Shown piece after piece: positions 57,350-64,000 of a DNA stretch of 64,000 nt. This DNA comes from Bacillus sp. 103mf (GTDB lineage Bacteria; Bacillota; Bacilli; Bacillales; Bacillaceae_G). The notes under the pieces were generated by a model. That model ran no database searches. It was not told the DNA's origin and saw nothing but the letters and a program-made list of their open reading frames with translations. Location: assembly GCF_900116295.1 (NCBI RefSeq), contig NZ_FPAF01000001.1, positions 1,175,213 to 1,239,212 of the forward strand, read 5' to 3'. The translations under genes and the position numbers were made by a program. Position 1 is the first letter of the stretch. Each line of letters begins with the position of its first letter.

Positions 57350-58264
57350 TTATAAAAATGTATGTATTTCGTTACTAATTGTTTCGACGCGTTCCTTATA
57401 ATACAGCCCTTTCTCTTTTATTTTAAGCTGAGCGATAAAAAGGTTCGCAAGCATCAACGCCGTATCAAGCCTGTAAAACAGACAAACACTTTGAGGAAGA
57501 GAATCAAAAATATGCTCATCTTTATACCCGGCTTTAAATTCACTCCAATTCACTTCATTCACTTCCGCTATTCTCATCAGTTCGAGAAGCGGATGACCAA
57601 TGAGAGCATTATCCCAGTCAACGATTGCCTGAATTTCTCCGCCATGACCAATTATATTGGCAGGTCGAATATCCATATGAAGCAGCCTCTTTATCTGTTC
57701 CCCCTCCTTTAAAATTGCTTCAATTTCTTCTGCTTTTGGAAATGGAATACGTAAAGAAGTAATTTCGTTAAATGATTGTAGCCTTCTAACAAGGCGCTCT
57801 GCTATATGCTTTTCTGTCGACTGTCCATTTTCATTTTCATAATGTAAATCTTCAATCGGCATATGATGAAGCTTATTGGCTAATTCTCCAATTTTGTAAG
57901 AAGAAATCGGAGTGGAGTCAGTAACTATATAGTCTGAAATTAGAAAATCAAGTTCCTCAGAAAGATGCAGTCCATGAACAGCTGGCACAGGAATTCCTTG
58001 AGAATGACAAAACTCTGAAAGCTTTGCTTCCTTTTGTAATGAAAGGCGACTGCTAAATAAATTTTCATTTATATTAGCAACTTCACGTTCCCATGGTACA
58101 CGAAAAGCGAAAGAACCTGTTTCTGAATCTCCTCGAAACACAACATTTTGTACACCGCTTCCTGCTACTTCCAAACTTTTAATTCCCCACTCTTTATATT
58201 CGCTAGTTAATATGTTTTGTAGTTTCGTTCTTAACTCTTCTGTTTTTGATGCTACATTCAGCAT
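57350..58264 (-). CDS. APH-family phosphotransferase (aminoglycoside/choline-kinase-like)
   Basis: 304 residues. N-terminal nucleotide part SGVQNVVFRGDSETGSFAF RVPWE and, in the C-terminal half, the catalytic loop LLHMDIRPANIIGHGG (HxDxxxxN, near 200) and IVDWDNALIGHP (metal-binding DxD, near 218). Kinases of this fold phosphorylate antibiotics, sugars or choline; specificity is unknown. Its start overlaps the M3 peptidase stop by seven bases, so they are coupled. GAGGG precedes the ATG. Confidence 0.82.
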   Translation of the reverse strand: MLNVASKTEELRTKLQNILTSEYKEWGIKSLEVAGSGVQNVVFRGDSETGSFAFRVPWEREVANINENLFSSRLSLQKEAKLSEFCHSQGIPVPAVHGLHLSEELDFLISDYIVTDSTPISSYKIGELANKLHHMPIEDLHYENENGQSTEKHIAERLVRRLQSFNEITSLRIPFPKAEEIEAILKEGEQIKRLLHMDIRPANIIGHGGEIQAIVDWDNALIGHPLLELMRIAEVNEVNWSEFKAGYKDEHIFDSLPQSVCLFYRLDTALMLANLFIAQLKIKEKGLYYKERVETISNEIHTFL

Positions 58265-60084
58265 TTCATTCCCTCCTCACTCAGAGACTTCTCTGTTAAA
58301 GCAAGAAAATCTTTTATATCTTGTAAAACAATTTGCATTGCTTTCTCCCAAAATTCTTGTTTTGTTAAATCAAAACCAAGATGTTGAAAAGCTAATTGCT
58401 CAGCAGTCATTCTCCCAGTATCTCGAAGCAAATCTATATACTTTTTTTCAAAGGAATGTCCTTCTTGAAGAGCATTCGCGTAGATCCCTTGGCTAAATAG
58501 AAAACCAAATGTGTACGGGAAATTATAAAAAGGTTTATCTGTGAAATAGAAATGACGATTCCAAATCCATGAAAGATCATGATAAGAAACAAGATAATCA
58601 TTGAACGCATACTGTTGAGCCTTCTCCATCAACTGGCTCAATTCATCTACTCCTACAACCCGCTTTTTTCGGATTTCATAAAAATCTTTTTCGAATATAA
58701 AATTTCCCTGTACTCCTATTAAATAACTAAGCGCAGTTTGTATCTTTGCCTCTAGAAGGAGCAGTTTTTCATGTTCATTTGAAATATCTTGAATGACCTT
58801 ATTTAAAATAATCGTCTCAGCAAAGGTAGAAGCTGTTTCACTAACAGCCATCGTATACTGCTGGGCAAATGGAGGAACATCATTTGAAATAATTCCTTGA
58901 TGAAAAGAATGTCCTAATTCATGGGCAAGTATAGCGAGATTATTATGTGTTCCTTGAAAATTCATGAAGATGCGCGATTGCTTTGTTAGTGGAAATCTAG
59001 CTGAGAATCCGCTACTTGCTTTTGTATCTCTGTTTTCAGAGTCAATCCAGCCTTCCTGAAATGCTCTTTCTGTATAATCCGCTAATTTAGGGCTAAAAGA
59101 GTGAAAACCAGTAAGGATTATTTCAGCAGCCTCTTCATATGTATAAGTCTTGGTTACTTTGCCTATAGGCGTATACATGTCGAACCAATCCATTTTTTCT
59201 AATCCTAGTAAACGTGCCTTTCTTTTTAAATATGAAGTTATGATAGGCTTACTTTGATTGACAGCTTCCCACATAGAATCAAGCGTTGTTTGTGACATTC
59301 TATTGTAGCGAAGCGGTTCTGTTAAAATGGAATCTACTCCCCGGTGTTTATATACTTGCAATCGAAAACCAGCAATGTTATTTAAAGCTGCTGCGCATGT
59401 CTCAGCCACTTTTTCACCTGCATGATGTAAGGCATTTACGAGATTCCTTCTACTATGGTGATTGATAGATGAATGTAATAGATTATAGACTTGTCCAAAA
59501 CTAAGGTATTGCCTTTGTCCTTCTTCCTCTAAAACAATCTTCGTTTTTCCAGTGACAGAGTTATATAAATTGACCCATGCATGATATCCATTAATAGAAA
59601 GATCCTGAATCAACTTTTCCTGTGCTACTGGTAATTTCCTTCTCGCCTTTTCTCTTTTTTCTTGCAGTGGATAAGCAAGCGGGTTTATTTGTTCCAGTTG
59701 CAATAGCTGCTCCCAAATCTCGTCCAGTATATGTACCAACGCTTGTTCAAAATCGTTTATAACGATCTCAAATTGTGATGAAATACCCCTTACTTTTTCA
59801 CTTAATATCATCGCATTCTCATCTTCAACATTTTCTGATTTCAAACATTCCACAAAGTGGGTTGCCTCAAGCAAGCGAGTAGATAGCTCTTGAATTCGAT
59901 TCATTTGTTCGATCCACCGTTCGAATCCACTTATTGCTTCCAGTTCCTTCGTTTCTATTGTTGTCGCTGTTTCTTTAAAAATATCTTCCTCTAGTTCTAT
60001 GAGAAATTGTTTAAATTCAGAAGACTCACTTCCTCCTGGGAAAATTCCCTCCAAACTCCAACGTTGTTGTAAAGCCTCACGCAA
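58258..60084 (-). CDS. M3-family oligoendopeptidase (PepF-like)
   Basis: 608 residues. Zinc motif HELGHSFHQ (near 390) with the downstream Glu in ETASTFAETIILN. The overall length and FNDYLVSYHDLSWIWN region match the PepF/M3B oligopeptidases, which cleave peptides of about 7-17 residues in the cytoplasm. TTG 60084 is the start, with GGGGG eight bases upstream. It overlaps the following kinase gene. A Bacillus paralogue of PepF, perhaps in peptide turnover or modification; link to the kinase is only positional. Confidence 0.9.
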   Translation of the reverse strand: MREALQQRWSLEGIFPGGSESSEFKQFLIELEEDIFKETATTIETKELEAISGFERWIEQMNRIQELSTRLLEATHFVECLKSENVEDENAMILSEKVRGISSQFEIVINDFEQALVHILDEIWEQLLQLEQINPLAYPLQEKREKARRKLPVAQEKLIQDLSINGYHAWVNLYNSVTGKTKIVLEEEGQRQYLSFGQVYNLLHSSINHHSRRNLVNALHHAGEKVAETCAAALNNIAGFRLQVYKHRGVDSILTEPLRYNRMSQTTLDSMWEAVNQSKPIITSYLKRKARLLGLEKMDWFDMYTPIGKVTKTYTYEEAAEIILTGFHSFSPKLADYTERAFQEGWIDSENRDTKASSGFSARFPLTKQSRIFMNFQGTHNNLAILAHELGHSFHQGIISNDVPPFAQQYTMAVSETASTFAETIILNKVIQDISNEHEKLLLLEAKIQTALSYLIGVQGNFIFEKDFYEIRKKRVVGVDELSQLMEKAQQYAFNDYLVSYHDLSWIWNRHFYFTDKPFYNFPYTFGFLFSQGIYANALQEGHSFEKKYIDLLRDTGRMTAEQLAFQHLGFDLTKQEFWEKAMQIVLQDIKDFLALTEKSLSEEGMKC

Positions 60085-60149
60085 TGCATTCGCCCCCTAA
60101 AAAAACCATTATTATCCATATTATACCACAAAAATATTAGTAAATTCAG

Positions 60150-60190
60150 AAAAAAGAAGAAGCGCCTCTCTGTACGCTTCTTCCTTTTCT
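60150..60190. terminator. Hairpin between the M3 peptidase gene and repeat A5
   Basis: GAAGAAGCG and CGCTTCTTC form a stem over GCCTCTCTGTA-type loop, with A-run before and CTTTTCTTTG after. Could end transcripts from either side. Confidence 0.4.
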
Positions 60191-60224
60191 TTGTTTTTAT
60201 TTTTCGAACTAGAACCTCATAAAC

Positions 60225-60410
60225 CCATTTGATTTATCAACATCCAAGTCATTGTTATACTGAAAAGAAATGATCTGCACTCTCCCTCTGTTTAACCCTG
60301 GCACGTGGCAGAAAAAGGACCTGACCGCTGCTATGCATGGCCAGATGCTCTCGCCAACCTAAAGAGAAAAAGGTTTTTAGATCGTTTTTTCAATTTGCGT
60401 TTATACAAAT
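60225..60410 (-). repeat. Family A repeat, copy A5 (minus)
   Basis: Read on the minus strand it carries GGTTGGCGAGAGCATCTGG, CCATGCATAGCAGCGGTC and TCTGCCACGTGCCAGG. Ends are eroded. Fills the 3' flank of the permease gene. Confidence 0.75.
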
Positions 60411-60411
60411 A

Positions 60412-62025
60412 TCATTTACTAACCGGCGCATTCTCTACCTGTAAATAATCAGTGCTCTCCACTTCATCTTCATCATCTAAATCTACAACTGGCAAAGCAG
60501 TATGAATCGCCCAGTAATAGCTAACCAAAGAAACAATACTAACAGCTAGCAAATCTGTTGAATAGGTTAAATACCCCTTTCCCCCGCCAAACATACCGAA
60601 GTACGACACTACCATTATGGCAATGTAGTAAAAAACGAGCCATAACGATGATTTGATTTGCTGGGCAAAAGATACTTGTGAAGTTGGTGCCCATTTTTTG
60701 CAACATAGATAGATTACAAACATGATAACTTGTGAAGATAATAACCAAGAAAGTGTTTGCCAACCAGACCAGTACACGATTAATGAGGCAATGATAAATG
60801 AAAGAGGTCCAATGATTGACATTCCTTTTACTAAAAATGGACGATTTAGTTCAGGAGCCCGTTTTCTAAGCGCCGCCGTTGTAATCGGCGCGAGAGCATA
60901 ACTTAATACAAGCGCTGCAGAAACAACATTAATTAATGCTTCCCATGAAGGAAATGGCAATGTCCAGAAAACAGAAAGGACAAATGTAAGCCAAAGTGCA
61001 GATCTTGGTATCCCTGATTTGGCATCAACTTTAGAAAATATTTTAAATAAAGTTCCGCTTTGAGCCCAGCCGTATACAACACGAGGAGTAGCAGACATAT
61101 AAATATTTCCCGTTCCGCTCGGTGATATAATGGCATCGGAAACGATAAAATAGACCATCCAACTCAGTCCTAAGAGAACAGAAATATCTTTAAATGGTAA
61201 ACTAAATTCTTTACTAATTCCTGCCCAGCCTTGGCTAAGCATTTCAGTTGGAATGCTGCCAATAAAAGCAACTTGCAAAAGAACGTAAACAATCAGTGAA
61301 GAAATTACAGACAAAAGAAGAGCAATCGGTATCGTTCTTTGCGGATTTTTCACTTCACTTGCAACTGATACAATAGGTGTCAGTCCTAAATAAGCAAAAA
61401 TAACACCGCCGGCAGAAATGGCTGCCTGTACACCAGAAAACCCAAACGGTGCAAAACCAGCACTTGAAAAATTATCGCCGTTTAAATACAGTAACAATAC
61501 AATAATTGTTAACGCTGGTACAAAAAATTTAAAGATAGTTATGATTAAATTTGATTTCGCAAATGTTTTTACGCTCCAATAATTTAATAAAAAGAAAATG
61601 ACGAGCAGCCCAAATTGCATAAGCCAGCCGCTTACAGTCGGCAATGTAGAATTTTCTTGAGTCAGACTCGGCCACCAAGCAGCAGCATATTGCCTAGCCG
61701 CTTCTACTTCAATTGCAATTAAACTTGAAAATGCAATAAGAGTAATGAATCCTAATAAATATCCGAGTATCGGGCCATGAGAATATGCAGGATAGCGAAC
61801 AATTCCTCCAGCTCGCGGAAGTGATGCTCCAAGTTCACAATATACAAGTCCTAATAACAAAATAGCGATTCCACCAATGACCCATGAAATAATTCCAGCC
61901 GGACCTGCTATTCCTGCAACATGGCTAGCAGCAAACAACCAGCCTGATCCAAACATAGAGCCAAAACCGATAAAGGCTAAATCCAGTAGTGATATTTCTC
62001 TTTTAAACTTGCCTTTGTTAGCCAT
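60412..62025 (-). CDS. APC-superfamily amino-acid permease
   Basis: 537 residues with about twelve transmembrane helices. N-terminus SLLDLAFIGFGSMFGSGWLF is the conserved first helix with the unwound GSGW, and SYALAPITTAALRKRAPEL fits the tenth-helix region. A Glu/Asp-rich hydrophilic C-terminus (VVDLDDEDEVESTDYLQV) is unusual and may be regulatory. Proton-coupled uptake of an amino acid is likely; substrate unknown. A GGTTAGGG-type site (GAGAGG) precedes the ATG. Confidence 0.9.
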   Translation of the reverse strand: MANKGKFKREISLLDLAFIGFGSMFGSGWLFAASHVAGIAGPAGIISWVIGGIAILLLGLVYCELGASLPRAGGIVRYPAYSHGPILGYLLGFITLIAFSSLIAIEVEAARQYAAAWWPSLTQENSTLPTVSGWLMQFGLLVIFFLLNYWSVKTFAKSNLIITIFKFFVPALTIIVLLLYLNGDNFSSAGFAPFGFSGVQAAISAGGVIFAYLGLTPIVSVASEVKNPQRTIPIALLLSVISSLIVYVLLQVAFIGSIPTEMLSQGWAGISKEFSLPFKDISVLLGLSWMVYFIVSDAIISPSGTGNIYMSATPRVVYGWAQSGTLFKIFSKVDAKSGIPRSALWLTFVLSVFWTLPFPSWEALINVVSAALVLSYALAPITTAALRKRAPELNRPFLVKGMSIIGPLSFIIASLIVYWSGWQTLSWLLSSQVIMFVIYLCCKKWAPTSQVSFAQQIKSSLWLVFYYIAIMVVSYFGMFGGGKGYLTYSTDLLAVSIVSLVSYYWAIHTALPVVDLDDEDEVESTDYLQVENAPVSK

Positions 62026-62159
62026 CCCTAACCTCTCCTCTCTTGTATCATTTTCTTAATTTTCAGTATTTTCAAGAGAGACTATTGCCATTGTTTCATA
62101 ATTTTCTAGAAGGACAATATAAATTCCCCTTAACGTTTAGTAGATAGAATACCCTCTAA

Positions 62160-62360
62160 ATATATAAATTCATTTTAATTTTCTCGACATATAAATCACT
62201 GCTATGCAGAACACAACATGCCTGCTACTCGCTTTCTCCCTTTATTTTAAATTTCGCATGTGGCAGGAAAAAGGACCTGGCCGCTTCTACACGCGGCCAG
62301 ATACTCTCTCCCACATGATAAAGAAAGATTTTTGTCAGTTTTTCAATTAGCATCTACAGA
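62160..62360 (-). repeat. Family A repeat, copy A6 (minus)
   Basis: Minus orientation: on the plus strand it starts ATATATAAATTCATTTTAAT, includes CGCATGTGGCAGGAAAAAGG and ends TCAATTAGCATCTACAGATA. Head-to-tail with A7. Confidence 0.8.
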
Positions 62361-62540
62361 TAAATGCATTTTAATTTTTTCGACATATAAGCTATGCAGA
62401 ATAAAACATGCCCGCTACTTGCTTTCTCCCTTTGTTTTAAATTTTGCATGTGGCAGGAAAAGGACCTGACCGCTTCTATGCAGGGCCAGATGCTCTTGCC
62501 CACCTAAAAAGAAAGGTTTTTTTATGTCTATTTTCAATTT
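62361..62540 (-). repeat. Family A repeat, copy A7 (minus)
   Basis: Plus strand from ATAAATGCATTTTAATTTTT through TGCATGTGGCAGGAAAAGGA and GGCCAGATGCTCTTGCCCAC to TTTTCAATTTTT, at which family B copy B7 begins. So A6-A7-B7 are three repeats in a row between the permease and aldehyde dehydrogenase genes. Confidence 0.8.
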
Positions 62541-62592
62541 TTATCCCGCATTAACGGGCAGTAAGCCCCCACTGATGGAAGTTTCACTTTAT
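62541..62592 (-). repeat. Family B repeat, short copy B7
   Basis: On the minus strand: ATAAAGTGAAACTTCCATCA, GTGGGGGCTTACTGCCCGTT, AATGCGGGATAA. The TAA at 62589-62591 is the aldehyde dehydrogenase stop. Its final CCCGTTAATGCGGG hairpin could end transcription. Confidence 0.8.
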
Positions 62593-64000
62593 TTCAAGTT
62601 CACCCAAATGCTCTTTACTTCTGTATAGTTGTCGAGTGCATAAGATCCCATTTCACGTCCAATACCTGATTGTTTATAGCCACCGAACGGCGCTGCAGCG
62701 TCTTCTAAGTTATAGTCATTAATCCATACTGTACCAGCTTTTAAGCGATTCGCCACTTGATGTGCAGTTTTAATATTTTCTGTCCATACACCTGCAGCGA
62801 GTCCAAATGGAGTGTTATTCGCTCTTTCAATCACTTCTTCAACCGTATCGAATGGCAGAACTGCGACTACTGGACCAAATATTTCTTCTTTTGCGATTGT
62901 CATCTCATCTGTAACATCAGCAAAAATAGTTGGTTGAACGAAGTATCCTTTTTCAAACACTTTCTCACCACCAGCTGCAATTCTTGCCCCTTCTTCTTTT
63001 CCTTTTTCGATATAACGTAACACACGCTCTTGTTGCTTTTTCGAAACAAGAGGTCCCATTTCAGTACCTTTTTCCATTCCTGCACCAAGTTTTACATTGT
63101 TCGCGCGTTTCGCTAATTCTTCCACCACTGTTTCATAATGTTTTCTATGAACGAACACGCGAGATCCTGCACTGCAGTTTTGACCATGGTTGTACATAAT
63201 ACCGTTAAAAGCACCAGTAATTGCTTCTTCTATATTTGCATCTTCTAAAATAATATTTGGTGATTTTCCTCCAAGCTCTAACGTCACATGTTTGATCGTT
63301 TCAGCTGCTTGGCGCATAATATACTTGCCAGTATCAGTCGAACCTGTAAAAGCCACTTTTTCAATATCATGATGATTGACAATCGCTGCTCCTGCTGTTT
63401 GACCAAATCCAGGGACGAAATTCACGACGCCATCTGGGAAGCCAGCTTCTTTAAAAAGCTGTGCTGTATATAATAGAGATAACGGTGTTTGCTCAGCAGG
63501 TTTTAAGACGATTGTACATCCTGTCGCAAGTGCTGCTCCCATTTTCCACGCAGCCATCACTAACGGATAGTTCCATGGAATAATTTGGCCGACAACACCA
63601 ATCGGTTCATGACGTGTATAGTTTAAATAGTCCTTTGAGATCGGGGTTGTTTGACCAAGTATTTTCGTTGCCCAGCCAGCATAATAACGGTAATGCTCTA
63701 CCGTTGCCGGAATATCATCCTCTAGTGCTACTTGATATGGTTTTCCATTATCCAGCGCTTCCAATTGAGCTAGTTCTTCTTTATGTTCGTCAATTAAATC
63801 AGCCAGCTTGTAAATTAAATGTGCTCTTTCGGCCGCACTAAGTTCAGGCCACGGCCCTTTTTCAAATGCCCGGCGTGCAGCCTTTACCGCTAAATTAACA
63901 TCATCTTCCCCGGCTTCACTTACGAAAGCAAGTACTTCTTCTGTTGCCGGATTATAAGTTTCAAACTTTTTGCCGCTTAGAGCTGATACAAATTTCCCAT
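62589..64000 (-). CDS. NAD(P)-dependent aldehyde dehydrogenase (5' end beyond window)
   Basis: About 470 residues are visible; the frame stays open to base 64000, so a start outside is needed. Features: KFETYNPATEEVLAFVSEAG near the start, ELGGKSPNII (catalytic Glu), NHGQNCSAGSRVFV (catalytic Cys), VWINDYNLEDAAAPFGGYKQ and SGIGREMG near the C-terminus. It oxidises aldehydes to acids with NAD(P)+; the specific substrate is unknown. An internal start at 63764 would remove the N-terminal fold and is rejected. The stop codon is supplied by a family B repeat. Confidence 0.93.
   Translation of the reverse strand, partial: GKFVSALSGKKFETYNPATEEVLAFVSEAGEDDVNLAVKAARRAFEKGPWPELSAAERAHLIYKLADLIDEHKEELAQLEALDNGKPYQVALEDDIPATVEHYRYYAGWATKILGQTTPISKDYLNYTRHEPIGVVGQIIPWNYPLVMAAWKMGAALATGCTIVLKPAEQTPLSLLYTAQLFKEAGFPDGVVNFVPGFGQTAGAAIVNHHDIEKVAFTGSTDTGKYIMRQAAETIKHVTLELGGKSPNIILEDANIEEAITGAFNGIMYNHGQNCSAGSRVFVHRKHYETVVEELAKRANNVKLGAGMEKGTEMGPLVSKKQQERVLRYIEKGKEEGARIAAGGEKVFEKGYFVQPTIFADVTDEMTIAKEEIFGPVVAVLPFDTVEEVIERANNTPFGLAAGVWTENIKTAHQVANRLKAGTVWINDYNLEDAAAPFGGYKQSGIGREMGSYALDNYTEVKSIWVNLK

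Noticed and set aside
62589-63764. Aldehyde dehydrogenase starting at 63764
   Set aside because: The frame stays open with matching N-terminal aldehyde dehydrogenase sequence up to base 64000, so the true start lies outside.

Overview
The window is chromosomal DNA of a low-G+C, endospore-forming Firmicute, almost certainly a member of the Bacillus cereus group. Gene order follows the Bacillus block argH-argG ... ackA-ytxK-tpx ... ytfJ-ytfI-nadK ... ytcJ-ytcI-ssp-thiI-iscS-ezrA-refZ-ytsP ... rpsD ... tyrS-acsA-acuABC ... ccpA-aroA-ytxJ-ytxG. Sporulation genes (alpha/beta-type SASP, YtfJ, RefZ, a Spo0E-like phosphatase) and many dispersed repeats of the kind known as bcr elements support this. 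The species cannot be fixed from the sequence alone. No rRNA, tRNA, CRISPR array, intact insertion sequence or prophage was seen.

Layout. 0-5.9 kb: end of an SDR gene, a universal stress protein, a small metzincin-like protein, argGH under tandem ARG boxes, a broken gene next to a repeat, and a Spo0E-like gene. 6.0-7.1 kb: a YitT-family membrane gene behind three tandem micro-ORFs, each followed by a hairpin. 7.1-12 kb: EcsC-like, Nudix, ackA, ytxK, tpx. 12-16.1 kb: one gene joining a long parallel beta-helix to two CbxX/SpoVK-type AAA+ ATPase modules. 16-30.6 kb: conserved Bacillus genes for NAD kinase, acyl-CoA synthesis, tRNA thiolation (thiI-iscS), division (ezrA, refZ), methionine metabolism (ytsP, a gamma-lyase) and ribosomal protein S4. 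31.0-36.5 kb: an AT-rich four-gene cassette between rpsD and mscS-tyrS, encoding a PaaK-like adenylate-forming enzyme, two different circularly permuted ATP-grasp-like ligases and a MATE exporter. It looks like a compact biosynthesis-and-export operon and is the best candidate for an undescribed system. 37-45 kb: mscS, T-box-controlled tyrS, a LysE-type exporter, and acsA divergent from acuABC (acetyl-CoA synthetase with its acetylation/deacetylation control). 45-48 kb: accessory genes and two decayed genes, then mscL. 48-55 kb: ccpA, aroA, ytxJ-ytxG, a secreted V8-like protease and an M29 aminopeptidase. 55-64 kb: VOC protein, GNAT, APH-like kinase overlapping an M3 oligopeptidase, an APC permease, and an aldehyde dehydrogenase that runs off the right edge.

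Two repeat families punctuate the window. Family A (about 200 bp, bcr1-like) occurs as full, tandem and deleted copies; two related copies carry 15-16 bp terminal inverted repeats, one with an 8-bp target duplication. Family B has conserved ends and variable interiors. In four cases its first bases supply the UAA stop codon of the upstream gene on the same strand, so it forms that gene's 3' UTR.

Coordinates, motifs and spacings were read by eye. Family assignments come from recognising motifs, not from a database search.
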